21,441 nt of DNA. Source: CAZKUN01 sp964555935 (GTDB lineage Bacteria; Armatimonadota; Zipacnadia; Zipacnadales; VGFC01). The translations under genes were made by a program, and so were the position numbers. The stretch lies in assembly GCA_964555935.1 (NCBI GenBank), contig CAZKUN010000160.1, positions 1 to 21,441 of the forward strand, written 5' to 3'. Below, in pieces: positions 9,341 through 16,804 of this stretch (within the stretch, counting starts at the first letter, position 1; each line of letters starts with the position of its first letter). Under the pieces are notes generated by a model. The model worked only from the letters and a program-made list of their open reading frames with translations, was not told the DNA's origin and searched no databases.

Positions 9341-10843
9341 ATGGGTGCCGCCATGAAGCCTATGCTGACTGCCATTCGGTCTGCTCTTCCTGTTCTCGCG
9401 CTATGCGCGGTCGCCACTGCCTCCGCAGCGGACGATGACATCCGCTACTGGGTCACGGTCAACTTGACGAGCAACGAAGACGGCCTTGCGCTCGCCCGCG
9501 CGTCGATCAGGATCACGGGTCCGGATGTCTACGCCATGGAGTACCCCGAGGACGCGGTCGCCTCCGATCTGACCGGTCGCCACGGAATCACCACCGACAA
9601 GTGGGGCCGCGTCATCGCCATTCTTGGGCCTGGCGAGTACCGCATCGTGATCCAGCATGAGGCTCATCGCACCATCACCGGCCGGTTCCAGGTCCCCCAT
9701 CCGGAGAACCCCGATCTCATCTCCCTGGAGTTCGACGCCCGGATGAAGATGCGGGAAGACATTCTCGCGCGGGAGCTGCGCGTCACCGTCCACGGCAAAA
9801 GCCGCGACGCCAACGGTCGGGAGGCCGTCGGCCCGTTAAAGATGGCCAACGTTGAGGTCCTCGATGAAAACGGGCGGATTCTCGAAGGTACATGGACCGA
9901 GGCCAACGGCAAGGTGACGGTCGAGAGCGCGGACCTCATCGTCGGCGACATGATTCGGGTCCGCGCCCGGGCGGACGGCTACCGGCAGCAGGAGAAGACA
10001 CTCATCGTCGGCTCGCAACAGAACAGCCCCAACGACCCGGGCTTCACGAATCGCACGAGCGGCTACGACGTCGCGTCATTCATCCTCGAGGCGGAGGGCC
10101 AGCGTGTCCCCATCATCATCGAGGCCCTGGCCGGCGAGACGGGGTTGCCTGTCCGAGGCGCCTCCGTCGACATCACATCCCTGGGCACTGGCACCGTCGC
10201 CGAGGGCAAGACGGGTGGCGACGGCAAGACCGAGGTCCTGTACGTTCCGCCGGGACCGGAGGGCTCCACCTTCAGCTCCTTCCGAGTGAAGGTCACGCAC
10301 CCCCAGTTCGATGAGGCGTGGAGCGACATCCCGCCCGAACTCCTGGTCCCTCGCCCCGAGCCGAGATCGTACGTCGTGCATCTCGATCCCAAGCCGCTCG
10401 TGACCGGCCCGCGCGCCCACTGGACCGAGTGCCAGCGGCTGTCATTCGAGCGCTTCGCAAACTGGGCAGGTGGCAAGGCCGCGGATCCGGATGACTACGT
10501 GGAGAGCCGTGATTCCGCGTCGGTGAAATGGGAAGAGGAGCGCACTGTCGATGAGCGGACCGTGAGGATTGAAAGCTACGCGTCGATACTTCGCCTCGCC
10601 GACAGGGAAGACGCAGCCGAGAGGTCCCGGCGAATCGGGGACCTGGGGAACAGGGATCCGGTACAGATCGGCGGCTACGACGGCTGGCAGGGAAAGAGGT
10701 TCCTCTGGTGGATCCAGGGGAGGATCTCTTGCCACACGCGGACCAGTTCGAGATGGGATGCCATCCCGTCGCTCGACGAAGCTCGCGCTCTCGCCGAGGA
10801 GGTCGCCGGCGCATTGGGAGACTGTTCAGAAGATAAGCACTGA
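9341..10843 (+). CDS. Secreted protein with three Ig-like (carboxypeptidase-regulatory/CNA_B-type) domains
   Basis: The 500-residue product starts at an ATG with AAGGA eight bases upstream; ATG 9353 is an alternative inside the same signal peptide (cleavage near ASAA-DDD, about residue 30). Three beta-sandwich segments are visible at about 35-135, 144-250 and 254-350. Each carries pattern elements of the carboxypeptidase-regulatory/CNA_B type, such as LARASIRITG, MANVEVLDENG and VRGASVDIT, followed by a G-x-Y or similar turn. Residues about 360-500 form a separate module with three cysteines (WTECQ, RISCHT, GDCSED) and a WWIQGR strand before a final helix rich in Ala/Glu. I do not recognise this module. 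The next gene begins ten bases downstream, so the two are probably co-transcribed. A cell-surface or periplasmic binding/structural role is inferred; no catalytic motif is seen. Confidence 0.8.
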   Translation: MGAAMKPMLTAIRSALPVLALCAVATASAADDDIRYWVTVNLTSNEDGLALARASIRITGPDVYAMEYPEDAVASDLTGRHGITTDKWGRVIAILGPGEYRIVIQHEAHRTITGRFQVPHPENPDLISLEFDARMKMREDILARELRVTVHGKSRDANGREAVGPLKMANVEVLDENGRILEGTWTEANGKVTVESADLIVGDMIRVRARADGYRQQEKTLIVGSQQNSPNDPGFTNRTSGYDVASFILEAEGQRVPIIIEALAGETGLPVRGASVDITSLGTGTVAEGKTGGDGKTEVLYVPPGPEGSTFSSFRVKVTHPQFDEAWSDIPPELLVPRPEPRSYVVHLDPKPLVTGPRAHWTECQRLSFERFANWAGGKAADPDDYVESRDSASVKWEEERTVDERTVRIESYASILRLADREDAAERSRRIGDLGNRDPVQIGGYDGWQGKRFLWWIQGRISCHTRTSSRWDAIPSLDEARALAEEVAGALGDCSEDKH

Positions 10844-10853
10844 GAGGGATTCC

Positions 10854-11933
10854 ATGACATACATCGCCCGGCGGCATTGGGTTATCTGGGGAGCGGCAAT
10901 CGCGGCCGTCCTCGGCGCGCCCGGAGTTCTCGCGCAGGAGGTCGACACCTTCGTCATCTGCCGGAACCTGGTCGATGGCCGGCCCGAGGGCGCCGCGGAC
11001 AACTTCGCCGCTGCCGACAAGTTATATGGGCACATCCGCTTCCGCGCGCCGTCTCCCGAGACCCGCATCAGCTTCGAATGGCGACGAAACGGCAGCGTCG
11101 TCTACGGCGACGAGATGGCTCTGTCGCCGAACACGACCTCTGTTACGCTGAGCCTCAACATGGCGCCCGCCGGCGGCTTCACGGCGGCCGGCTACGAGTT
11201 GGTCATCATCCAGGCGGGCCGGACGATCGCCCGCGAGGCTTTCACGGTCGGAGACGCGGCTCCCACCAGGCCGCCCGCGGTGAGACGACCAGCGACCCCT
11301 GCCGCCGGCGCTGATGAGCAGATCGACTCGGACCCGGATGTGTCGTTTGGCCCGGCAACTCGTAGCGACGATGGCGCGGGACCCGCAGCCTCCGAGGAAA
11401 TCGATGATGACCCGGAGGTCTACTTCGGCGCGCCGCGCGCGGGCAGCGCCGGCCGCGACGCCGGTCCGCAACCTTCAGTGCCTCTCGGCACGACTCGCGA
11501 TTCCGGCGCAAACCCCGGCGGGCCGTCAATTAAGCCGCCGGTTCCGACGATCTTCGGCACCCCCGAAGGTGGTGCTGGGGTGCCTGAGGGTGGCGCCGGC
11601 GAACTGCGGGTGGACGGGCTAACGGTGGCGTTGGCTGACCCCTTGAGCGACGAGGGCGAAGCCGCTGCGCGGAGCGCCTTCCCCGCCGGCACGGAGTTGC
11701 TCTACCTCAGGGCTGAGGCCGACGACACGTGGCGCGGAGGAGTCATCTTGGCAACTTGGCATTGCGGCGACGAGGTGATCGACAAGCAGGTCATCGATGT
11801 GGAGGCCGGCGGGTCGGTGATCCTCAGCCTGTTCAGCCGAACTGCCGACAGCCTGAAGACCGGCCGGTGGCGGCTGACCCTCAAGGCGGGGAAGACGGAG
11901 CTCGGCGCTCTACCCTTCACGATAGGTCCCTAG
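10854..11933 (+). CDS. Exported protein with duplicated beta-sandwich domain and acidic linker
   Basis: The ATG at 10854 is preceded by AGAGGGA and lies ten bases after the upstream stop. It opens a signal peptide (hydrophobic 9-26, cleavage after VLAQ). A longer in-frame extension to 10569 overlaps the upstream gene and is rejected. The 359-residue product has two similar beta-sandwich domains, at about 33-132 and 251-357. Both contain a region ending in a strand pair of the type G-[RY]-x-[LV]-x3-AG-[RK]-T-x-[AL], then FT[VI]. The low-complexity linker (about 135-250) holds two copies of E-[QE]-ID-[SD]-DP-[DE]-V-x-FG at 155-166 and 181-192, and a PEGGAG doublet at 237-249. The family is unknown to me; the likely setting is the periplasm or cell surface, with the preceding Ig-like protein. 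Its TAG stop shares the palindrome CTAG with the stop of the convergent molybdoenzyme gene. Confidence 0.82.
   Translation: MTYIARRHWVIWGAAIAAVLGAPGVLAQEVDTFVICRNLVDGRPEGAADNFAAADKLYGHIRFRAPSPETRISFEWRRNGSVVYGDEMALSPNTTSVTLSLNMAPAGGFTAAGYELVIIQAGRTIAREAFTVGDAAPTRPPAVRRPATPAAGADEQIDSDPDVSFGPATRSDDGAGPAASEEIDDDPEVYFGAPRAGSAGRDAGPQPSVPLGTTRDSGANPGGPSIKPPVPTIFGTPEGGAGVPEGGAGELRVDGLTVALADPLSDEGEAAARSAFPAGTELLYLRAEADDTWRGGVILATWHCGDEVIDKQVIDVEAGGSVILSLFSRTADSLKTGRWRLTLKAGKTELGALPFTIGP
11316..11429 (+). repeat. Two-copy acidic 12-residue repeat in a protein linker
   Basis: The linker of the 359-residue exported protein contains EQIDSDPDVSFG (11316-11351) and EEIDDDPEVYFG (11394-11429), 26 residues apart. 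Eight of twelve positions are identical and the substitutions are conservative. The acidic Asp-rich core could bind calcium or be a short linear docking motif; that is inference. Confidence 0.7.
11930..11933. other. Overlapping convergent stop codons in one CTAG palindrome
   Basis: The plus-strand gene ends TAG at 11931-11933, and the minus-strand gene ends TAG at 11932-11930. Both stops are read from the same four-base palindrome CTAG, leaving no room for an intergenic terminator. Confidence 0.9.
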
Positions 11934-13156
11934 TTTCTGACGGTGAGATCCACGCGATGGATGGCGTTTTTCCCGGATTTTTGGAACGGGCGCGGCATGG
12001 GCTGGATGTATCCGGCCACGTCGATGGTGCGGCACCGCAAGTCGTACTCGCCGGGACTCATCTTCGGGAGCAGGGCGGCCCAGTGAGCGATGGTGAACCG
12101 TTGCGGCCAGGTGAGGGGCTCGCCCGACGTCGCGTCGAAACCCGTCGGCGAGCACGGCAGCGGCCCGTCGCCCACTTCGCCCCCCCACGAGTCCGGTGGC
12201 CCGAGGATGTCGGCGTCCCGCCAGTCCTCATCAGACGTCTGCCCCTTCGGCAGAGCCTGAACCTGCACCCGCGCGAGACCAGAGACGCCGACCTGCGCCA
12301 GTCCGGTGATGGGGATCGGCTGATCGGCGCTCGCCGACTCGGGATGCGAGATGAAGCGCGCGGCGGTCTTCAGCGAAGTGTCGATGTCGTTGTTCCACTC
12401 GGCGTAGGTATCGTTGGCCTGGAACGCGTTCGATAGCACGACGCGCTGGACCCACTTGACTGACTTGAAGCCGTAGGCGTCCGGCACGAAGACGCGCACC
12501 GGCCCGCCTCGGTCGGGCGACAGGTACTCGCCGTTGAGCTTGTAGCAGAGCATCACCGGGAGTTGCCCGGGAGGGTCTTCGAGGACGCGGCCGAAGGGCA
12601 GCGAACTGCGGAAGATCTGATCCGGGTCATTGTTGTGAAAGCCGTTGTAGAAGACGCGACGGATGTTCGCCTTGGGTTTGGCCAGCCAGACAACGTCGCG
12701 CAAAGGCACGCCTTCCCACAGCCCCATCCCGCACGGGTCCGACACGTTGAGGCATGTCACGATGTGGAGATAGCAGGCGGCGCGCTCCTCGGCCAGCTCC
12801 ATGAGATCATTCCACGTCAGCGCCGTACCCAACTCCTCGGAGAGCGGGTTTTCGATCTTCGCGTCCGTGTCCGGATCGGCGATGACCTCGAGCCGCCACG
12901 TGTCTCGATGCATGCCGGCGGCGCGGTGCTCCTCCGGGGAGAGCATCGGAGGCGACGGATTGCCGCGGCTGCAGTTGACGAAGTCCGCGTCAGCTGTAAG
13001 GTACTCGAGATCGCCTATCGCGTCGGCGAGTTCGGGAGGCGTGTCGGCGCTGACGCTGGACAGCGCCACGCCCGTCACGGCGGCGGTGCCTATACCCACG
13101 AAATACCGGCGGGTGAGTTGAATGTGGTCGTCGATGATTTCTTCAGTCTTGGGCAT
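11930..13156 (-). CDS. Tat-exported molybdopterin-dependent oxidoreductase, sulfite oxidase family
   Basis: The start at 13156 gives MPKTEEIID and places a twin-arginine motif TRRYFVGIG at residues 15-23, followed by a hydrophobic stretch ending VSA. Longer upstream reading lacks a credible N-terminus. The product of 408 residues has the molybdopterin-binding fold of the sulfite oxidase family at about 80-245. The strand HIVTC with Cys135 is the probable molybdenum ligand. It is followed by a second Cys142 in DPCGMGLWEGVPL, and by GGPVRVFVPDAYGFKSVKWV at 217-236. The C-terminal part (about 280-408) resembles the Mo-co dimerisation Ig-like domain, with IQPMPRPF and a terminal HRVDLTV strand. 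Such enzymes oxidise or reduce small oxyanions or sulfoxides in the periplasm; the substrate here is unknown. No cytochrome or membrane subunit is adjacent. It is divergent from the heparinase gene. Confidence 0.88.
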   Translation of the reverse strand: MPKTEEIIDDHIQLTRRYFVGIGTAAVTGVALSSVSADTPPELADAIGDLEYLTADADFVNCSRGNPSPPMLSPEEHRAAGMHRDTWRLEVIADPDTDAKIENPLSEELGTALTWNDLMELAEERAACYLHIVTCLNVSDPCGMGLWEGVPLRDVVWLAKPKANIRRVFYNGFHNNDPDQIFRSSLPFGRVLEDPPGQLPVMLCYKLNGEYLSPDRGGPVRVFVPDAYGFKSVKWVQRVVLSNAFQANDTYAEWNNDIDTSLKTAARFISHPESASADQPIPITGLAQVGVSGLARVQVQALPKGQTSDEDWRDADILGPPDSWGGEVGDGPLPCSPTGFDATSGEPLTWPQRFTIAHWAALLPKMSPGEYDLRCRTIDVAGYIQPMPRPFQKSGKNAIHRVDLTVRN

Positions 13157-13291
13157 CGGGGCGAGGCACCTCGGCTCTGAGTTGGGTGTCGTGTGGTTGC
13201 CCCTGAGGCGGAGGCGCACCTCCAAGAATGGATCGGCGACCCCTTGGGCGAACTCGACGACTGAACCCAAGCCGCGCAGGAGGGCATGCAG
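13157..13291. promoter_or_regulatory. Divergent intergenic region between molybdoenzyme and heparinase genes
   Basis: These 135 bases separate divergent starts and should contain both promoters. The minus-strand gene has a weak GAGGTG about eleven bases before its ATG. The plus-strand gene has a strong AGGAGG at 13278-13283. Two short imperfect palindromes (13162-13173 and 13210-13223) have five-base arms and are unconvincing. Confidence 0.4.
13278..13283 (+). promoter_or_regulatory. Shine-Dalgarno AGGAGG deciding between three clustered ATGs
   Basis: AGGAGG lies only two bases from the ATG at 13286, eight bases from the ATG at 13292 and eleven from the one at 13295. Eight bases is close to optimal, so 13292 is chosen as the start. 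Confidence 0.7.
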
Positions 13292-15334
13292 ATGATGGCA
13301 GCTATAGTCGTCGCGACGGTCGCCGGCGCCGCGTGCGCGCAAGGCATCGATGACCGATTGCCCGACGCCGAGTTCTTCGGGGCTTTGGATCTCGGTCTAC
13401 CTGCGTTGTCGAAAGTCACGGAGGCGGTCGGCAACGATGATTACGCCGCCGCGCGCGTGGCGCTGGCCACGCACTTCCGGACGCGCGAGGGCAAGTACTG
13501 GTGGTTCAATCCGCATGACGTCGACCGTGAGATCGAAAACGGCGCGAAGTGCGCGGCTGTGGCCCAGCGGGCGGCCGATCGGACCGGCGAGTTCGACGAG
13601 AGTCGATGGCTCGACAACGGCGAGCTTGATTGGCTGAGCAACAGCGGCCACGCCAATTGGGCGCGGATGTACAACTGGCAGGCCCTCGGCGTGGGATACT
13701 GGCATGCGGGCCAGGAGGATCCTCAGGCGACGGTCTGGGTCGATCTGCTGCGAAGCTGGGTGACGCAAGTGCCGCCGGATGGGGGGCCTGCGTATTGGGC
13801 CACGATGACCACCGGCATCCGGATGCGCACGGGCTGGCCGCATGCCTTCAACTATTTCCTGCTCTCGCCGACCTTCACTGACGACGACGTGGTTCTGTTC
13901 CTGAAGTCGACTCTTGAGCAGACCCGCTACCTGCGTGAGAAGCACTCAACCACCTCCAACTGGCTCACGTTTGAGATGGCCGGGCTCTACAGTTCGGGGG
14001 TGTTGTACCCGGAGTTCAGCGAGGCCGCTGATTGGCGCTCTCACGCCGCGGCGGTCGCCGTGACCGACATGGACCGGGGGTATTTGCCGGATGGGTCGAG
14101 CATCGAGTTGTGTCCCGGTTACCACCAGTTCTTCTCCAACTACCTGCTGATGTATGACCTCGCCAAGACCGTCGGTCGCGAACATGAGGATGGGATCGGC
14201 GAGTTGCTGGCCAAGTGTGAGAATCCGTACGGGTACTACGTGAAGCTGATGGCGCCGGATCGCATGATGCCGGCCTACAACGACAATGGGCCGCTCACCG
14301 TGACGCCGCACCTGGCCAGGGCATCGGAGTTGTTCCCCGAGCGCGAAGACTTCCGGTGGATCGCGACAGACGGTAACGAAGGTGAGGAGCCGAGTTACAC
14401 CTCAGTCTACCTCCCATACGCCGGCGCGGGGGCCATGCGCTCAGGCTGGGAGCTAGACGCGTGCTACCTTGGATTCGATTTCGGTCCGGTCGGGTATCGC
14501 CACGCCCACCAGGACAAGCTGAGCCTTGTCCTCTGGTCGTATGGTCGCCAGATCCTCTTTGATCCGGGCACGATGGACTACTCCGACACGCCCATGGTCG
14601 CCTATAGTCGCGACACCTTCTCTCACAACACGGTGCTCGTCGATAGCCGGCCGCAGCGCCGCAAGTGGTACGCTAATCCCACTCCCAACGGAATGCCGTA
14701 CCAGGCGCGCGACGACGTGAAGTGGACCACTAGTGCTGCGAGCGATTTCGCCGCGGGCGTTTACGATGCCCACTACGGACTGTCTGGCGCGTCGGACTCG
14801 TATCCGTACAAGGATGGCGGCAACTTCAAGGAGGGCTGGGGCCTCCCGGCCACGCATCATCGGCGCGTGCTGTTCGTGAAACCCAACCTATACGTTGTGG
14901 CCGACACGCTCATCAGCAAGGACGGTGAGAGCCACGATTACGATGTGAGGTGGCACCTCGACAGCACGGTGACGGAGGTCGAGGGCACGATCATCCGGAC
15001 GGCCGACGCGGAGTTGCCAAACCTGGAGATCGTGCCGCTGGATGCCGAGGGTCTAACCGTCAGGGCGACGCCGGCCCAGACTGAGCCGGAGTTGCTGGGT
15101 TGGAAGGTGGGCAAGACCGCCGAGCCGGCGACGACGACGCAGCACCTGAAGGCCGGCAACGGTTCGGTTCGGTTCCTAACGCTGCTGGCCCCGCTCAGGC
15201 CCGGGCAGAAGCGGCGGGTCCTGTCGGCGGAGTGGGACGGCGTGACCGCCCTGATTGAGTTTACGGATGGGAGAACGGTCACGGTCAACGTGCCCGAGGA
15301 TTCGTGGGCCGAGCTGACGGCGAGCGTGGACTGA
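13292..15334 (+). CDS. Secreted heparinase II/III family polysaccharide lyase
   Basis: The 680-residue product begins with a short signal peptide (MMAAIVVATVAGAACAQ). An alpha/alpha-barrel region spans about 20-330, including NWLTFEMAGLYSSG, then GYHQFFSNYLLMYDLA. The beta-sheet half typical of heparinase II/III C-terminal domains follows, with the signature HAHQDKLSLVLWSYGR (His404, His406), a DPG turn and SHNTVLVD (His445-Asn446). These blocks match glycosaminoglycan/alginate-type lyases (PL12/15/17/21-like), which eliminate across uronic acid linkages in the periplasm or outside the cell. The length is normal for the group and no key block is missing. The exact PL family and substrate cannot be settled by eye. 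The upstream neighbour is divergent; an 88-base gap separates it from the small membrane protein downstream, so co-transcription is possible. The earlier ATG at 13286 is disfavoured by ribosome-binding-site spacing. Confidence 0.9.
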   Translation: MMAAIVVATVAGAACAQGIDDRLPDAEFFGALDLGLPALSKVTEAVGNDDYAAARVALATHFRTREGKYWWFNPHDVDREIENGAKCAAVAQRAADRTGEFDESRWLDNGELDWLSNSGHANWARMYNWQALGVGYWHAGQEDPQATVWVDLLRSWVTQVPPDGGPAYWATMTTGIRMRTGWPHAFNYFLLSPTFTDDDVVLFLKSTLEQTRYLREKHSTTSNWLTFEMAGLYSSGVLYPEFSEAADWRSHAAAVAVTDMDRGYLPDGSSIELCPGYHQFFSNYLLMYDLAKTVGREHEDGIGELLAKCENPYGYYVKLMAPDRMMPAYNDNGPLTVTPHLARASELFPEREDFRWIATDGNEGEEPSYTSVYLPYAGAGAMRSGWELDACYLGFDFGPVGYRHAHQDKLSLVLWSYGRQILFDPGTMDYSDTPMVAYSRDTFSHNTVLVDSRPQRRKWYANPTPNGMPYQARDDVKWTTSAASDFAAGVYDAHYGLSGASDSYPYKDGGNFKEGWGLPATHHRRVLFVKPNLYVVADTLISKDGESHDYDVRWHLDSTVTEVEGTIIRTADAELPNLEIVPLDAEGLTVRATPAQTEPELLGWKVGKTAEPATTTQHLKAGNGSVRFLTLLAPLRPGQKRRVLSAEWDGVTALIEFTDGRTVTVNVPEDSWAELTASVD

Positions 15335-15422
15335 ACGCCCGTGGGAGGCGGTTGCGGGGCGGGCGAGGTTGGGGTCATTGGGCGCGTCGAAGCCGACCGC
15401 CACCTGATCTGAGGAGACTCCA

Positions 15423-15755
15423 ATGAAGAAGTCTATGAATCCGGTCGTCGTGATCGTGGTCCTGGCGGCAACGGTGGGAATCTGCGTGTGGATCATGTTC
15501 AGACTGACCTACGTGGAGCCGCTGACGGCGCCGCCTCCACATACCCCCAAGACCGGCAATATGAGGCCCACTGACAAGTCAGGCCCGATGGGACCCGTGC
15601 CCGCCAAGGCGGATGGCCGCCCGGCCGCCGAGGGCAGCGAAGCGACCGACGCAGCCGCGGAAGAGGCTCCGAAAGACGAACCGACCGACCGCGACACCGG
15701 GCCCGATGGGCTTGAGGAACCGTCCGATGACGTGGAGACGCCCGCCGACAGTTAG
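15423..15755 (+). CDS. Small single-pass membrane protein with disordered acidic tail
   Basis: An AGGAG six bases before the ATG supports this 110-residue gene. The protein begins MKKSMNP, followed by one hydrophobic helix at about residues 7-28. The rest (about 35-110) is low-complexity, rich in Pro, Ala, Glu and Asp, with no folded domain. The positive N-terminus predicts an N-in orientation, so the acidic tail would be outside the cytoplasmic membrane. It follows the heparinase gene by 88 bases on the same strand. Such short anchor-plus-tail proteins are common in this kind of genome and rarely have a known role; I assign none. Confidence 0.7.
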   Translation: MKKSMNPVVVIVVLAATVGICVWIMFRLTYVEPLTAPPPHTPKTGNMRPTDKSGPMGPVPAKADGRPAAEGSEATDAAAEEAPKDEPTDRDTGPDGLEEPSDDVETPADS

Positions 15756-15863
15756 GCCTGCAATCTCCGACGCCCTCAACTGCGCGATCATGTTCTGTAT
15801 CGGCTACGGGGTTGATAGGGGACTCTGAGGAGGAAGTCGACACGAGCGCCCTGGCTGTCTCAA
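15756..15863. other. Convergent intergenic region, no clear terminator
   Basis: These 108 bases lie between two converging genes, where a bidirectional terminator would be expected. The best inverted repeat is CCCTCAAC (15773-15780) with GTTGATAGGG (15811-15820), which needs a two-base bulge, has a 30-base loop and no T-tract. An orphan AGGAGGA near 15828-15834 has no start codon at a usable distance. Confidence 0.4.
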
Positions 15864-16802
15864 CTATTCGTTCACGACCCCGATCTGGCCCGCTACGCAA
15901 GTGGCGACCTGATCGGCGAGTAGCCTGATTCCGTCGCCATTGAAGTGAGTGCGATCCTCGGCCTGGACGGTGTCGAGGTCGTCGGCCACGGCGGCGTGGA
16001 GGTCATCGACCGGGATATCGTTCTGCTCCATGACGGCGTCAGAGACTGCGTTGAGGGCGATGCTGCCATCGACGCCGGGCACGTCTTTCTCCTCGAATGG
16101 AGTGGTGCGCCCGAAGATGAGTTGCGCGCCGGTCTCCTGCAGTCGCGCGACCACCTTCCCGAGGTTTGCCTGGTATTGCTCCGGCGACTTGCGCCGGTCG
16201 TGGATCCCGAAGTTGAAGTAGATGATGTCCCACTCGCCGCTGCCCTGATCCAGCCAGACATCCATGTTCTTCAACCCGCTGTCAGTCGGTCCGCAGTTCG
16301 CCGGCGCGCGATGCACGTTGGCCTTGCCGGCCAGCGCCTTGCGGACGCCGACGGTGTAGGATCGGGAGATGGAGTCGCCGATTAGGATCACGCGCGGCAG
16401 GGCTGGATCGTCCGCGATGAACCCCCACTCGGAGTTCTCGGGGACGTAGTTAGGCGTGATGCGCTTGCGGAGGTGAATCGGGAAGTAGAAGCTCCCGAGT
16501 TGGTCTTCGAGCGTCAGCTCCCACGCCTTCTCGGGGTCTGGCAGCGCATCCACCAGGTCCCGGTACGTGGTGTAGTCCTCAAACGATATCTTGTCGCCAT
16601 ACTTCTCCTGGAGCGCGGCCTCGGTGGCGGTCGTTGGCTCGCCCTCGGGAGGAGCGTCCTGGGCGGAGGCGGGGCCTCGCGGGATCGTGGCGGCGGCAAG
16701 CGCAATTGCCGCGAAGATCGCGACGCCGCCGAGCCGCTCGGCGCATACAGAGACGACGAGTTGCATGGTCATCAGTGGCGGCCTCCAGCCCAAGCCTGTC
16801 AT
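15864..16802 (-). CDS. Exported SGNH/GDSL-type hydrolase (probable carbohydrate esterase)
   Basis: The 312-residue product has an N-terminal signal segment (hydrophobic about 24-40, cleavage near ASAQ). An SGNH hydrolase core follows: block I VILIGDSIS with nucleophile Ser144, block III as FNFGIHD (about 197-202) in place of the usual GxND, and the catalytic Asp-His pair in DRTHFNGDG (Asp283, His286). Members of this fold hydrolyse esters; several in polysaccharide loci remove acetyl or methyl groups from sugars, which fits the neighbouring importer but is inference. The chosen ATG overlaps the permease stop as TAATG, with GGAGA just upstream, suggesting translational coupling. An alternative ATG at 16772, with GGAGG nine bases before it, would shorten the protein by ten residues. 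It is the last gene of the transporter operon. Confidence 0.85.
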   Translation of the reverse strand: MTGLGWRPPLMTMQLVVSVCAERLGGVAIFAAIALAAATIPRGPASAQDAPPEGEPTTATEAALQEKYGDKISFEDYTTYRDLVDALPDPEKAWELTLEDQLGSFYFPIHLRKRITPNYVPENSEWGFIADDPALPRVILIGDSISRSYTVGVRKALAGKANVHRAPANCGPTDSGLKNMDVWLDQGSGEWDIIYFNFGIHDRRKSPEQYQANLGKVVARLQETGAQLIFGRTTPFEEKDVPGVDGSIALNAVSDAVMEQNDIPVDDLHAAVADDLDTVQAEDRTHFNGDGIRLLADQVATCVAGQIGVVNE

Positions 16803-16804
16803 TA
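16800..16804 (-). other. TAATG stop/start overlap (translational coupling)
   Basis: On the minus strand the permease stop TAA (16804-16802) and the esterase start ATG (16802-16800) share one base. This arrangement is typical of coupled translation within an operon. Confidence 0.75.

Noticed and set aside
10569..10853. 95-residue N-terminal extension of the 359-residue exported protein
   Set aside because: It overlaps the upstream gene and would bury the signal peptide; the ATG at 10854 has a good ribosome binding site.
13157..13342. 62-residue N-terminal extension of the molybdoenzyme
   Set aside because: It overlaps the heparinase start region, has no ribosome binding site, and would displace the twin-arginine motif from the N-terminus.
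15773..15820. CCCTCAAC / GTTGATAGGG as a bidirectional terminator
   Set aside because: It needs a two-base bulge, has a 30-base loop and no T-rich flank on either strand.
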